Shown here: one piece after another, positions 46,986 through 63,222 of the stretch | How positions within the stretch are numbered: the first letter of the stretch is position 1 | Layout: the number at the start of each line of letters is the position of its first letter | NCBI RefSeq assembly: GCF_002860205.1 | Contig: NZ_PGVB01000013.1 | Coordinates: 117,685-181,684, forward strand | DNA: 64,000 nucleotides | DNA from: Bacillus sp. T33-2 | Lineage (GTDB): Bacteria > Bacillota > Bacilli > Bacillales > Cytobacillaceae | Reading direction: 5' to 3' | Position numbers and translations under genes: made by a program | Notes under the pieces: generated by a model | What the model was told of the DNA's origin: nothing | What the model saw: the letters and a program-made list of their open reading frames with translations, nothing else | Databases searched by the model: none

Positions 46986-47552
46986 ATGTCAATCAGTAAA
47001 TGGGAAACAGACCTGCGAACCATTCTATCGGAATTCAGCAATCAGGTTTCGCTGACAGACAAAAGTGTGATGGTCATCGGCTGCAGCACGAGTGAAGTGG
47101 TCGGTCACCGCATTGGGACCGCTGGAACGGAAGATGCCGCAGCGATGATTTTCAGGCAATTAAAAAAGCTTCAAGAGGAAACCGGAGTCCAGCTTGCATT
47201 TCAGTGCTGCGAGCACCTGAACAGGGCACTTGTGGTCGAGAGGCAGACAGCGGAAGAACGCGGCCTCGAAGAAGTATCGGTGGTACCTGTGAGGAATGCA
47301 GGGGGAGCGATGGCAACCTATGCTTTCCGAAATATTAAAGATCCCGTAGTCGTTGAATTTATCCGGGCGGATGCCGGGATTGACATCGGCGATACGCTCA
47401 TTGGCATGCATTTGAAGCATGTGGCTGTACCAATCCGGGTTTCGTTAAAAAAGGTCGGCCACGCCCATATTAATCTTGCTGCCACACGTCCAAAACTCAT
47501 TGGCGGCGCAAGGGCGGTTTATGAACGGAAACCGGAGAACGAGTCCTGCTAA
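46986..47552 (+). CDS. ywlG: YwlG, DUF436 family protein
   Basis: A conserved Firmicutes protein of 188 residues (TIGR01440 family); function unknown. It shows [39 protein letters not shown] with adjacent cysteines, and [23 protein letters not shown]. No signal peptide or membrane segment. The conserved His and Cys suggest an enzyme, but no reaction is known to me. GGAGGG precedes the ATG. It stands between rpiB and glyA as in B. subtilis. Confidence 0.88.
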   Translation: MSISKWETDLRTILSEFSNQVSLTDKSVMVIGCSTSEVVGHRIGTAGTEDAAAMIFRQLKKLQEETGVQLAFQCCEHLNRALVVERQTAEERGLEEVSVVPVRNAGGAMATYAFRNIKDPVVVEFIRADAGIDIGDTLIGMHLKHVAVPIRVSLKKVGHAHINLAATRPKLIGGARAVYERKPENESC

Positions 47553-47699
47553 AATTGGACCTGAAATAGCTCCATTGTAGCCAGGCATAACAGGTTCCTT
47601 CTTTCTTTTCAACATAAAATCAGCTAAAATGAAAAAGAATTTTCAAACAATAAAGCAGCGATGATGATACATATTCAGGTTAGAACAAGGGGGATAATG

Positions 47700-48941
47700 A
47701 TGAAGCATTTGACACAACAGGATGGGCAAGTATACGAGGCGATTCAGCAGGAGTTGGGGCGGCAGCGGGCGAAAATTGAACTGATCGCATCCGAGAATTT
47801 TGTCAGTGAAGCAGTGATGGAGGCACAAGGATCTGTATTAACCAATAAATACGCGGAAGGCTATCCGGGAAGGCGTTATTATGGCGGCTGTGAATACGTT
47901 GATATCGTTGAGGATCTTGCCCGCGACCGCGCCAAACAAATCTTTGGGGCCGAACATGCAAATGTCCAGCCGCATTCCGGTGCACAGGCCAATATGGCTG
48001 TCTATTTCACTATTCTTGAGCCGGGCGATACTGTACTTGGGATGAACCTTTCCCACGGGGGCCATTTGACACACGGCAGCCCTGTGAATTTCAGCGGAGT
48101 GCAATATAATTTTGTCGAGTATGGAGTAGATGAAAAAACACATCGGATTAATTATGAGGATGTTCTTGAGAAAGCGAAACAGCATAAACCGAAACTGATC
48201 GTTGCTGGTGCCAGCGCTTACCCTCGTGAAATCGACTTCAAGCGGTTCCGTGAAATTGCGGATGAGGTTGGGGCCTACTTAATGGTAGACATGGCGCATA
48301 TTGCGGGACTTGTTGCGGCAGGCCTGCACCAAAACCCGGTCCCGTATGCTGAATTTGTCACCACCACGACCCACAAAACACTTCGCGGCCCACGCGGCGG
48401 AATGATCCTTTGCCGAGAGGAATTTGCAAAACAAATCGACAAATCGATTTTCCCTGGAATCCAGGGGGGGCCGCTCATGCATGTGATTGCTGCTAAAGCA
48501 GTGGCGTTCGGAGAGGCGCTCCAGGACTCATTTAAAGACTATGCCAAAAACATCGTTGCAAATGCGCAACGGCTTGCTGAAGGGTTGCAAAAAGAAGGCC
48601 TGAACCTTGTATCGGGCGGAACGGACAACCACCTTTTGCTCGTAGACCTCCAGTCTCTCGGATTGACAGGGAAAGTCGCCGAAAAGGTGCTTGATGATGT
48701 GGGCATTACCGTCAATAAAAATACCATTCCTTTTGATCCGCAAAGCCCGTTTGTCACAAGCGGAATCCGGATTGGCACTGCCGCAGTGACAAGCCGCGGC
48801 TTCGGCGCTTCCGAAATGGACGAAATCGCGTCAATCATTTCGTTCACATTAAACAACCATGAAGATGAAGGAAAATTGAACGAGGCACAACAGCGTGTCG
48901 AAGCGTTGACAGGTAAATTTCAGCTTTATACAGAACTATAA
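47700..48941 (+). CDS. glyA: serine hydroxymethyltransferase
   Basis: PLP enzyme converting serine and tetrahydrofolate to glycine and methylene-tetrahydrofolate. The 413-residue protein has [20 protein letters not shown] at the N-terminus, [11 protein letters not shown], and the PLP Lys in [14 protein letters not shown]. The ATG at 47700 is 5 nt from AAGGGGGA; an adjacent ATG at 47697 is closer to it. The gene precedes upp, as in B. subtilis, with a terminator between. Confidence 0.96.
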   Translation: MKHLTQQDGQVYEAIQQELGRQRAKIELIASENFVSEAVMEAQGSVLTNKYAEGYPGRRYYGGCEYVDIVEDLARDRAKQIFGAEHANVQPHSGAQANMAVYFTILEPGDTVLGMNLSHGGHLTHGSPVNFSGVQYNFVEYGVDEKTHRINYEDVLEKAKQHKPKLIVAGASAYPREIDFKRFREIADEVGAYLMVDMAHIAGLVAAGLHQNPVPYAEFVTTTTHKTLRGPRGGMILCREEFAKQIDKSIFPGIQGGPLMHVIAAKAVAFGEALQDSFKDYAKNIVANAQRLAEGLQKEGLNLVSGGTDNHLLLVDLQSLGLTGKVAEKVLDDVGITVNKNTIPFDPQSPFVTSGIRIGTAAVTSRGFGASEMDEIASIISFTLNNHEDEGKLNEAQQRVEALTGKFQLYTEL

Positions 48942-48947
48942 TTTAAG

Positions 48948-48975
48948 GCGGCCCTTCAGAGGGGGCCGCTTTGTT
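48948..48975 (+). terminator. glyA terminator
   Basis: GCGGCCC (48948-48954) pairs with GGGCCGC (48963-48969), followed by TTTGTT. Confidence 0.8.
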
Positions 48976-49154
48976 ATGGAAGTCCCGGTATTGGCATCGG
49001 AGTATCTCTAGAAAAATACCTATCAATATTTTCCAGCCGGACAAAACCGAAGTTTCTGTGGCAATGGTTGCCCTTGTGCCTGTTTTTCTGTAAAATTAAA
49101 CGAAGTGTAAAATGGAACTATTACATAAACAGACAAATATCCGCAAAATGTTAA

Positions 49155-49805
<651 letters not shown>

Positions 49806-49819
49806 GGAAGGTGTTTTAA

Positions 49820-50968
49820 TTGAAGCAGCCGATAAAAGTCATGACCATTTTCGGGACAAGGCCAGAGGCCATCAAGATGGCTCCGCTTGTCCTGGAATTG
49901 CAGAAACAGCCTGAACACTTCGAATCGATTGTCACAGTCACGGCCCAGCACCGGCAGATGCTTGACCAGGTACTGGACATTTTTAAGATCACACCTGATT
50001 ATGACCTGAACATCATGAAAGACCGCCAGACACTTGTCGACGTGACGACAAGGGGGCTAGAAGGGCTTGACCGGGTCATGAAAGAGGTGAAGCCGGATAT
50101 CGTCCTCGTCCATGGGGATACGACAACCACATTTGTTGCGAGTCTTGCTGCTCTTTATAACCAGATAACTGTCGGCCATGTCGAGGCAGGTTTGCGGACG
50201 TGGAACAAGTATTCTCCGTTCCCGGAGGAAATGAACCGCCAGCTGACTGGTGTCATGGCTGATCTGCATTTTGCGCCGACAGCAATGGCAGCTGATAATC
50301 TGCTGCGCGAAAACAAAAGCCAGGAAAACATCTTCATTACCGGAAATACAGCGATTGACGCCCTTAAAACAACGGTAAAAGAAACATATCACCATGAGGT
50401 GCTGGACAAGGTAGGGGATGACCGCCTGATCCTGCTGACCGCTCATCGCCGTGAAAATCTTGGTGACCCGATGAGGAATATGTTCCGGGCGATTAAAAGA
50501 ATTGTTGATGAGCAGCCTGATGTCCAGGTTGTGTACCCGGTGCATTTAAATCCTGTAGTGCGCGAAATTGCTTCTGAAATTTTAGGGAATGACCCACGCA
50601 TCCATCTCATTGAGCCGCTTGACGTCATTGATTTCCATAACTTCGCTTCCCGTGCGTTCTTGATCCTCACCGATTCCGGCGGCGTGCAGGAAGAAGCTCC
50701 ATCTCTTGGTGTACCAGTATTGGTGTTGCGCGATACGACCGAGCGTCCGGAAGGAATCGAAGCCGGGACGCTTAAGCTGGCCGGCAACCAGGAAGAGCCA
50801 ATCTATGAAATGGCAACAGAACTTCTTAACAGCCGGGAGGCATATGAAAAAATGGCGGGTGCTGTCAACCCGTATGGTGACGGACTTGCATCAAAGAGGA
50901 TTGCAGACGCAATCAGATATTACTTCAAGCAGCTGGATGACCGCCCTCGGGAATACCAGCCGAAATAA
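49820..50968 (+). CDS. mnaA: UDP-N-acetylglucosamine 2-epimerase
   Basis: Interconverts UDP-GlcNAc and UDP-ManNAc for wall teichoic acid linkage units and other surface glycans. The 382-residue protein has the WecB fold: IFGTRPEAIKMAPLVLEL, VHGDTTTTFVASLAA, VGHVEAGLRTWNKYSPFPEEMNRQ and LTDSGGVQEEAPSLGVPVLVLR. Translation begins at a TTG with GGAAGGTG about 7 nt upstream. It is placed between upp and the atp operon, as in several Bacillus. Confidence 0.95.
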   Translation: MKQPIKVMTIFGTRPEAIKMAPLVLELQKQPEHFESIVTVTAQHRQMLDQVLDIFKITPDYDLNIMKDRQTLVDVTTRGLEGLDRVMKEVKPDIVLVHGDTTTTFVASLAALYNQITVGHVEAGLRTWNKYSPFPEEMNRQLTGVMADLHFAPTAMAADNLLRENKSQENIFITGNTAIDALKTTVKETYHHEVLDKVGDDRLILLTAHRRENLGDPMRNMFRAIKRIVDEQPDVQVVYPVHLNPVVREIASEILGNDPRIHLIEPLDVIDFHNFASRAFLILTDSGGVQEEAPSLGVPVLVLRDTTERPEGIEAGTLKLAGNQEEPIYEMATELLNSREAYEKMAGAVNPYGDGLASKRIADAIRYYFKQLDDRPREYQPK

Positions 50969-50976
50969 TCGTGCAG

Positions 50977-51009
50977 AAGATGACCATTTTTTAGCGGTCA
51001 TCTTTTTTT
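50977..51009 (+). terminator. upp-mnaA terminator
   Basis: AAGATGACC (50977-50985) pairs with GGTCATCTT (50996-51004), then a long T-run. Confidence 0.9.
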
Positions 51010-51056
51010 AGGTTAATAACTGTAAAACTTTTACATATACAGGGAATATATTAGAA

Positions 51057-51140
51057 ATTAGTCGGATTAAAAGTAAAGTTACCGGGATAATATGAGCAGT
51101 TACCGGGAATAAAACTTGAGTTACCAGGATAAAGTGAGCG
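51057..51140. repeat. array of four 21-bp units (array 3)
   Basis: Units start GTTACCGGGATAA (51078), GTTACCGGGAATAA (51099) and GTTACCAGGATAA (51120), with a degenerate ATTAGTCGGATTAA unit at 51057. The period is exactly 21 bp. It occupies part of the 433-bp gap between mnaA and the subtilase gene; downstream (51141-51365) only AT-rich sequence without a gene is seen. Confidence 0.8.
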
Positions 51141-51401
51141 AGGTATGGTTTAACTACATGTAAAATGCATCTTCACACATACGATAGCCCGGCCAACAGC
51201 TGAAAATCAATCCGCGAACGAAAAAAAGTCCATATTCTAACCAAAACCAAGCCCATTTATCGCAAAATGTAACCATATTAAAACCACCCTGGTATAACCA
51301 TCATCCTTATGCGCGAACAAAGCATAGTAACCTCCGTTATTTCATCATGCATACTCTGTCCAATCAAGGAAAACCATATGAAAAAAGAGAGAGGTTACAA
51401 C

Positions 51402-53696
51402 ATGAAACGTGTTATCTGCATCCTGTCGATTATTTTCCTGTCTGCAGCCCGGCCTGCAACACTCCGTCATCCTCCCATCCCTACAGAACCATCGGACAAG
51501 AACATTGTCGCAATTGTGCTAACTGAAGGCCTGTCCACCCACCAAACTGCGAGAACCCTGCTGGCACAGTTTCCCGAAGTTAAGCTCCGCCATGTTTTCA
51601 AGCATGCGGTAAACGGGTTCTCGGTAGAAGGAACCCTCTCCGCGCTTGACAGACTGTCCAAAAAAAGCGATGTCAATCTAGTTTCACCTGTAAATACATA
51701 CAGGGTCGAGTCTGACGATAAACTTCACCAGCAAAGGATCAGGCCAGAAATAAAACTGGTGCCACCGGTCGAGATACGCAAAACCGAATCCAATGAAAAT
51801 TTTAAAATGATCGGCAGTGAAGCTGTGCGCGGAATTTATGATAAAAACGGGGATCGCCTTTCAGGAAAAGGAGTCAGGATCGGGGTCATTGACACGGGTA
51901 TTGACTATGAACACCCGGACCTAAAAAGAAATTATGCGGGCGGCTATGATGTCGTTGACGGCGATAGCGACCCAATGGAAACGAAGGGCTCTCATGGCCA
52001 TGGAACTCTTCACGGAACACATGTTGCTGGAATTATTGCTGCGAATGGCAGGATGCGGGGGATGGCTCCCGATGCCCAAATCATTGCCTACAGGGCGCTC
52101 GGGCCGGGGGGGACAGGAACAACCGAGCAAGTACTGGCTGCCATCGACAGAGCGATAGAAGATAGGGTTGATGTATTAAATCTATCACTCGGAAACAATG
52201 TAAATGGCCCGGATTTGCCCATTAGCCTTGCGATTAATAAAGCAGTGGAAGAAGGTGTCACAGCCGTAACATCCTCGGGAAATTCGGGGCCAAATAAATG
52301 GACAGTCGGTTCACCAGGGACGGCTTCTAAAGCGATATCCGTCGGAGCATCCACCCCGCCCCTGAAGGTTCCCTATTTAACAGTGCCAGGCATCATCGGA
52401 AAAATCAGGCTCGAACCACTGCAGGGTTCGCACGAATGGAAGTTGGACAGAGGGATTGAAATGATAGATGGCGGAATTGGTCGTAAAAAAGACATGCAGA
52501 ATGCCCGCAATAAACTGGTACTGATTAAACGGGGAGAACTGACCTTTACGGAGAAGGCAAAAAATGCGTTCCAAGCAGGAGCATCAGGTGTCATCATTTT
52601 TAACAACACGGCGGGAAACTTTTTTGGAAACATGGAGAAAGACGTCAAAATACCAGTTGCCGCAATAACAAAACGGCAAGGGGAAGCTATTCTCAAACAC
52701 CTCAAAAAAGGAGTGCTCATCTCAAGAATGCTATTAATAGAAGAGAAAGATATTCTGGCGTCATTCAGTTCACGCGGGCCGGTAACAGTCAGCTGGGAAA
52801 TCAAACCTGATGTTGTAGCCCCCGGAGTGGCAATCAACAGTACAATTCCAGGGGGATATTTATCGTTGCAGGGAACAAGCATGGCAGCCCCGCATGTGGC
52901 CGGGGCCTGTGCATTGATTAAACAGGCCCACCCGGAATGGACCCCTTTACAGATTAAGGCAGCCTTGATGAATACCGCTGTTCCGATCACCGACCAAATG
53001 GGAAAACCTTACCTTACATACGAACAGGGAGCAGGGCGCATCCAGGCAGATGCGGCTGTAAAAGCCCAAACTCTGGTCTCGCCGGCATCGATTCAATTTG
53101 GCAAATTCCAGCTGGCAGAACGGATGCACCAACACATGGCCTTACTGGAAGTACAAAACAACGGCAAATATACAAAACATTATTCATTTTCAATACCCTC
53201 TCAGCAAGAGGGTATTCAGTGGGAGATCCCGCTGTCGTTTTCGGTTGCACCCGGAGCCGCGAAAAAAGTCAAGGTCGGAATAAGGGCAGAACCGGAAAAG
53301 TTAAGCCGAAAGCTTTATGACGGCCACATCATCCTGAATGAAGGTTCAAATCCAATTCGCATACCTTATCTTTATGTTCTCCAGGAGCCTGATTACCCAC
53401 GCGTGATGGGTTTTGACTTTGCGCCGGCAGACACAGCAGGAGCCTACCGTTATGAAGTATATCTCCCAGGGGGAGCAGAGGAATTCGGCATAGCCCTTTT
53501 TGAACCCGGAACCTACCGTTTTGCCGGATACCTGGATTGGGCACGAAAATTGAACAAAGGAATGCTGCAAAAAGAAATCCCTGTCTCCAGGCTGCCTCGT
53601 GAAGGAATATATCTTGCGAAGGTTTTCGCAAAGAAAGCAGGCCGGGAAGACATTCTCGAAGCGATGATTCAGATCCTGCCAAAACCAGAAGAGTAA
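51402..53696 (+). CDS. secreted subtilisin-like serine protease (S8) with PA domain
   Basis: An exported protease of 764 residues. A signal peptide (MKRVICILSIIFLSAARPA) is followed by an I9-type inhibitory propeptide (about 25-105; HAVNGFSVEGTLSALDRL). The catalytic triad is Asp164 (GVIDTGIDYEHPDL), His207 (GTLHGTHVAGII) and Ser493 (QGTSMAAPHVAGA). A PA domain is inserted between His and Ser, and about 200 C-terminal residues look like Fn3-type beta domains. The architecture is like Vpr of B. subtilis. The ATG at 51402 follows GAGAGAGG by 7 nt; the ATG at 51378 with AAGGA is an alternative. It is not at this place in B. subtilis. Confidence 0.9.
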   Translation: MKRVICILSIIFLSAARPATLRHPPIPTEPSDKNIVAIVLTEGLSTHQTARTLLAQFPEVKLRHVFKHAVNGFSVEGTLSALDRLSKKSDVNLVSPVNTYRVESDDKLHQQRIRPEIKLVPPVEIRKTESNENFKMIGSEAVRGIYDKNGDRLSGKGVRIGVIDTGIDYEHPDLKRNYAGGYDVVDGDSDPMETKGSHGHGTLHGTHVAGIIAANGRMRGMAPDAQIIAYRALGPGGTGTTEQVLAAIDRAIEDRVDVLNLSLGNNVNGPDLPISLAINKAVEEGVTAVTSSGNSGPNKWTVGSPGTASKAISVGASTPPLKVPYLTVPGIIGKIRLEPLQGSHEWKLDRGIEMIDGGIGRKKDMQNARNKLVLIKRGELTFTEKAKNAFQAGASGVIIFNNTAGNFFGNMEKDVKIPVAAITKRQGEAILKHLKKGVLISRMLLIEEKDILASFSSRGPVTVSWEIKPDVVAPGVAINSTIPGGYLSLQGTSMAAPHVAGACALIKQAHPEWTPLQIKAALMNTAVPITDQMGKPYLTYEQGAGRIQADAAVKAQTLVSPASIQFGKFQLAERMHQHMALLEVQNNGKYTKHYSFSIPSQQEGIQWEIPLSFSVAPGAAKKVKVGIRAEPEKLSRKLYDGHIILNEGSNPIRIPYLYVLQEPDYPRVMGFDFAPADTAGAYRYEVYLPGGAEEFGIALFEPGTYRFAGYLDWARKLNKGMLQKEIPVSRLPREGIYLAKVFAKKAGREDILEAMIQILPKPEE

Positions 53697-53792
53697 GAGG
53701 CTCTGAACCACCTTGAAAGTGACCGTACAGGATTTCCAAAACAGCTCGCCCGGCCAGCAGGCATGAAGATTTCCGCTGGCTGGGAAGCCAGT

Positions 53793-53819
53793 ATTTACAA
53801 CGGAAAAAATGTAAATTTT
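53793..53819 (+). terminator. possible weak terminator after the subtilase
   Basis: TTTACA and TGTAAA flank about 10 nt and are followed by TTTTT. The stem is short, so confidence is low. A CCAGC/GCTGG pairing lies upstream. No gene is seen in the 313-bp gap to atpZ. Confidence 0.35.
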
Positions 53820-53856
53820 TGATATGTTCAATGGTGAACTTTTTGCCGTTATTTGA

Positions 53857-53885
53857 TTGACATTGACAGACGCCTATTGTATGCT
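53857..53885 (+). promoter_or_regulatory. atp operon promoter
   Basis: TTGACA (53857-53862) and TATGCT (53880-53885) are 17 nt apart, about 125 nt before atpZ. It is the only good sigma-A match in that gap. Confidence 0.7.
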
Positions 53886-54009
53886 TACAAAGGGCAAGAA
53901 ATGAGAAGGTTTTCAATATCGTTTGAATAGTTTCTTACATTTTCATAATACTAATATTTTAATAATAGCCTCGCTACCATCCGTTCTCAGCATGTGAGGA
54001 TGTGCTGCC

Positions 54010-54231
54010 ATGCGTAAAAACGAACGCCGCCCTTACCAGGCGATGGCGTTGATGTCCGCGATACTTTCTCAGTTGGCAGGTTCCGCTTTGATTGGTATTT
54101 TCTCCGGAAGATGGCTGGACCGCTCCTTTGGTACAGAGCCTCTTTTCTTAATTTTCGGATTGCTCACCGGACTGGCAGCCGGAATTTATGCCATGCTGCG
54201 CCTCGTCCAACATTTCTTCTCGGGAGACTAA
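54010..54231 (+). CDS. atpZ: AtpZ/AtpI family small membrane protein
   Basis: A 73-residue protein with two membrane helices (about 10-33 and 44-68). The sequence GSALIGIFSGRWLDRSFGTEP with its Gly-rich helix is typical of AtpZ, which with AtpI assists magnesium uptake or c-ring assembly in Bacillus ATP synthases. It is the first gene of the operon and is followed 7 nt later by atpI. The role is taken from work on relatives. Confidence 0.82.
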   Translation: MRKNERRPYQAMALMSAILSQLAGSALIGIFSGRWLDRSFGTEPLFLIFGLLTGLAAGIYAMLRLVQHFFSGD

Positions 54232-54238
54232 ACCTATC

Positions 54239-54613
54239 ATGCTCGAAATCAACGATATTTTTACCCGGCAAAGAAAGTACATATTTTATCTGCTGTCGGT
54301 GTACGTGCTTGGCTGGGGATTCACATCCTATAAATCTGTATATCTGGGCCTGATTCTTGGTACAAGCCTGAGCCTGTTTAATTTATGGCTTCTTGCCAGA
54401 AGAACCAGAGGATTTGGTGATGCTGTCCTTGAAGGCAGGAGGGTTCGTTCCCTTGGTTCCTTATCCCGGATGGCCTCAGCTGCGCTCGCTGTCATGATCG
54501 CGCTCAGGTATCCGGACACGTTCCATTTTATCAGTGTAGTTTTGGGATTAATGACATCTTATATTGTCATTATGATAGATTTTTTAGTTCGATCCATTTA
54601 TTTACGTAGATAA
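54239..54613 (+). CDS. atpI: ATP synthase protein I
   Basis: A 124-residue membrane protein with four hydrophobic helices and a basic loop (LLARRTRGFGDAVLEGRRVRS). It acts as a chaperone for c-ring assembly in other bacteria. The ATG at 54239 is the natural start because the upstream frame overlaps atpZ and lacks a site. GGGAG inside the end of atpZ serves as Shine-Dalgarno at a rather long 12 nt. Confidence 0.85.
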   Translation: MLEINDIFTRQRKYIFYLLSVYVLGWGFTSYKSVYLGLILGTSLSLFNLWLLARRTRGFGDAVLEGRRVRSLGSLSRMASAALAVMIALRYPDTFHFISVVLGLMTSYIVIMIDFLVRSIYLRR

Positions 54614-55348
<735 letters not shown>

Positions 55349-55382
55349 TATATACCTGCCCGATTCCGGGCAAAACAGTTAA

Positions 55383-55634
<252 letters not shown>

Positions 55635-55658
55635 TAATAAAGTTAAACTGCATTTTAA

Positions 55659-55694
55659 AATGGCGAAGATCATTCCGCGCGAACCTTCGCCATT
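55659..55694 (+). promoter_or_regulatory. stem-loop in the atpE-atpF gap
   Basis: AATGGCGAAG (55659-55668) pairs perfectly with CTTCGCCATT (55685-55694). A second, bulged helix pairs 55742-55749 with 55769-55777. The gap of 216 nt is by far the widest within the operon; the hairpins may stabilise atpE mRNA or reduce read-through. Confidence 0.55.
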
Positions 55695-55814
55695 CATTTA
55701 TGTCCTTATAATGGTTTGAAATGCGTTTCCGCATATTCCTTCCCGGCTTGAAGGCTTTTGCCTATTTTAAGCCCGGGCTGCAAATGGCGAATCCATACGA
55801 ACCTCTTCTTATGA

Positions 55815-56914
<1,100 letters not shown>

Positions 56915-56923
56915 GATTCATAG

Positions 56924-58447
<1,524 letters not shown>

Positions 58448-58563
58448 TGCATTTTAGCTATGAGTATTGGAGTGCGGGGAATCCATCAGATTCACGGCGC
58501 CGCACACATCCATTACGGCATAGCTGGACATTGGTCTAACGAAACTTTAAGGATAGGTGGTGA

Positions 58564-59427
<864 letters not shown>

Positions 59428-59492
59428 AAAGCAGAATCGACAAATATGGGGATGTAGGCTGAAAACCTGCATCCCATCATGATGTATATTGA

Positions 59493-60938
<1,446 letters not shown>

Positions 60939-60956
60939 TACGGACCAGGAGGGTAA

Positions 60957-61367
<411 letters not shown>

Positions 61368-61377
61368 TCAACAATCG

Positions 61378-61408
61378 AACACCTTCCGGATTTCCGGAAG
61401 GTGTTTTT
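61378..61408 (+). terminator. atp operon terminator
   Basis: AACACCTTCCGG (61378-61389) pairs perfectly with CCGGAAGGTGTT (61394-61405), then TTTTT. Confidence 0.93.
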
Positions 61409-61460
61409 GCGATGAGGATAACTTCAGTTATAATTTAAGGAAGTTGAAAGGAGAATCGGC

Positions 61461-62447
61461 ATGGTACGATTTGGTGTAATCGGAACCAATTGGATTACTG
61501 ACCAATTGCTTGAGTCAGTAGGCGGTATTCCGGATTTTGTCCTGTCCGCTGTTTATTCGCGCACAGAACAGAGGGCGGTAGAGTTTGCAAAAAAATACGG
61601 TGTACATACAATTTTTACAAATTTGGAGGAGATGGCTGAAAGCGATGAGATCGACGCAGTGTATATCGCCAGCCCGAATTCGTTTCATGCGCAGCAGGGT
61701 ATCCTGTTTTTGAACAATGGAAAGCATGTATTATGCGAAAAACCACTTGCTTCTAATACAGCTGAATTGGAATTGATGTTTCAGGCAGCAAGGAAAAATC
61801 AAGTTGTGTTGATGGAGGCATTAAAAACGACATTGTTGCCGAATTTCCAAAGCATTCAGGACAATTTGCATAAAATTGGGAAAGTACGCCGTTATTTCGC
61901 CAGCTTTTGCAAATATTCTTCCCGCTATGATGCCTATAGGCAAGGCACAGTGCTTAATGCGTTCAACCCGGCTTTTTCAAACGGATCACTGATGGATCTC
62001 GGAGTCTATTGCATTTACCCTATGGTTGTTTTGTTTGGGGAGCCTGACCGGTTAAAGGCTGAAAGTTTGATGCTCGAGAGCGGAGTAGATGGTGAAGGCA
62101 GCCTGCTGTTACACTATGGCAGCATGGACGCGGTCATCATGCATTCAAAAATCACAAATTCTTACCTGCCGGCCGAGATACACGGAGAAGACGGCACAAT
62201 CATTATTGATCAAATCTCAGTTCCTGAAAAAGTCGAGATACGCTACAAAAACGGGGAAAGGGAAATCATCAGCAGAACACAGGATCATCCGGCCATGCAT
62301 TATCAGGTACAAGAATTCATTGACTTAATTAAGACGGGGAAAACCGAGTCTCAAATAAATTCCTATCACCGTTCCAGAATAACCGCGCAGATAGTGGAAG
62401 AAGCACGAAAGCAAACGGGGATCATTTACCCCGCAGATAAAAGATGA
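61461..62447 (+). CDS. Gfo/Idh/MocA family oxidoreductase
   Basis: A probable NAD(P)-dependent sugar or polyol dehydrogenase of 328 residues. The N-terminal Rossmann fold begins FGVIGTNWITDQLLESV; the conserved lysine of the family is in GKHVLCEKPLASN. The C-terminal domain (about 125-300) has the expected alpha/beta sheet. The variant nucleotide loop GTNWIT rather than GxGxxG is seen in a subset of the family. The substrate is unknown. It is a single gene between the atp and nuo operons with its own TATAAT upstream, and it has no counterpart there in B. subtilis. Confidence 0.85.
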   Translation: MVRFGVIGTNWITDQLLESVGGIPDFVLSAVYSRTEQRAVEFAKKYGVHTIFTNLEEMAESDEIDAVYIASPNSFHAQQGILFLNNGKHVLCEKPLASNTAELELMFQAARKNQVVLMEALKTTLLPNFQSIQDNLHKIGKVRRYFASFCKYSSRYDAYRQGTVLNAFNPAFSNGSLMDLGVYCIYPMVVLFGEPDRLKAESLMLESGVDGEGSLLLHYGSMDAVIMHSKITNSYLPAEIHGEDGTIIIDQISVPEKVEIRYKNGEREIISRTQDHPAMHYQVQEFIDLIKTGKTESQINSYHRSRITAQIVEEARKQTGIIYPADKR

Positions 62448-62458
62448 CCAAATCAGGG

Positions 62459-62482
62459 CTGCTGAAAAAGCAGTTCTTTTTT
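62459..62482 (+). terminator. oxidoreductase gene terminator
   Basis: CTGCT pairs with AGCAG around GAAAA, followed by TTCTTTTTT. Confidence 0.65.
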
Positions 62483-62761
62483 GTATGCCCGAGCTTTAGC
62501 CGCTAGCCACATCATACAGCCAAAAAAATTCACAGTGAATGAAATTTATTAACAATTGTTGACAAAAATCACTGGCATTGCTAAATATTTGGATTTTAAT
62601 AAAAGAGAGAACAAGTAACCGTCTGAATTCAAACTAATGGAATAATAGAGGTCTTTCCATACTAATTATGAATGAGGACGAGTCACTGAAGTTCTGGTGC
62701 TTTTTTTATAACTCAAACTTTTTTTAGCTGTAGATAAATTCTGGATATATTCAAGGGTTTA

Positions 62762-62790
62762 TCGACACACAAATGTAACAATGATATAAT
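62762..62790 (+). promoter_or_regulatory. nuo operon promoter with palindromic operator candidate
   Basis: TCGACA (62762-62767) and TATAAT (62785-62790) are 17 nt apart. The palindrome TAACAATGATATAATTGTTA (62776-62795) covers the -10. A related AACAATTGTT lies at 62551-62560, next to a weaker TTGACA/TAAATA promoter (62559-62587). The 400-bp gap holds no recognisable gene. Confidence 0.6.
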
Positions 62791-62847
62791 TGTTATCGGT
62801 TACAAATTTAAAAAGTATGAAAATTTTACAACATTGGAGGGATGGAC

Positions 62848-63222
62848 ATGGAACTACTAAACTTATATCAAAATAACTATTTGATAGTCTTTGTGTTCCT
62901 ATGTCTCGGGGTGTTATTGCCTGTGGTGGCATTGTTTCTTGGAAGATTGCTTCGTCCGTACAAACCGATAGAAACAAAATACACCACCTATGAAAGCGGA
63001 ATTGAACCATTCCATGATTCACGGGTGCAGTTCAATGTCCGCTATTATATTTTTGCCCTTATGTTTGTGGTTTTCGATGTAGAAACAGTATTTCTGTATC
63101 CATGGGCAGTTGCCTATGAAAAATTGGGGATTTTTGCGTTAATTGAAATGCTCATTTTTGTGCTGATGCTGGTTATTGGGCTTGTCTACGCATGGAAGAA
63201 GAAGGTGCTGAAATGGACTTAA
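62848..63222 (+). CDS. nuoA: NADH-quinone oxidoreductase subunit A
   Basis: Membrane subunit of complex I, 124 residues with three helices. The conserved acidic loop [40 protein letters not shown] is the family signature. The ATG two codons into the frame (62848) is preferred because GGAGG sits about 7 nt before it. It overlaps the nuoB start by ten bases. Complex I is absent from B. subtilis but occurs after the atp operon in B. cereus and Geobacillus. Confidence 0.95.
   Translation: MELLNLYQNNYLIVFVFLCLGVLLPVVALFLGRLLRPYKPIETKYTTYESGIEPFHDSRVQFNVRYYIFALMFVVFDVETVFLYPWAVAYEKLGIFALIEMLIFVLMLVIGLVYAWKKKVLKWT

Noticed and set aside
62776..62795. Rex operator before nuo
   Set aside because: The half-sites are AACAAT outside and ATTGTT inside, the reverse order of the Rex consensus.
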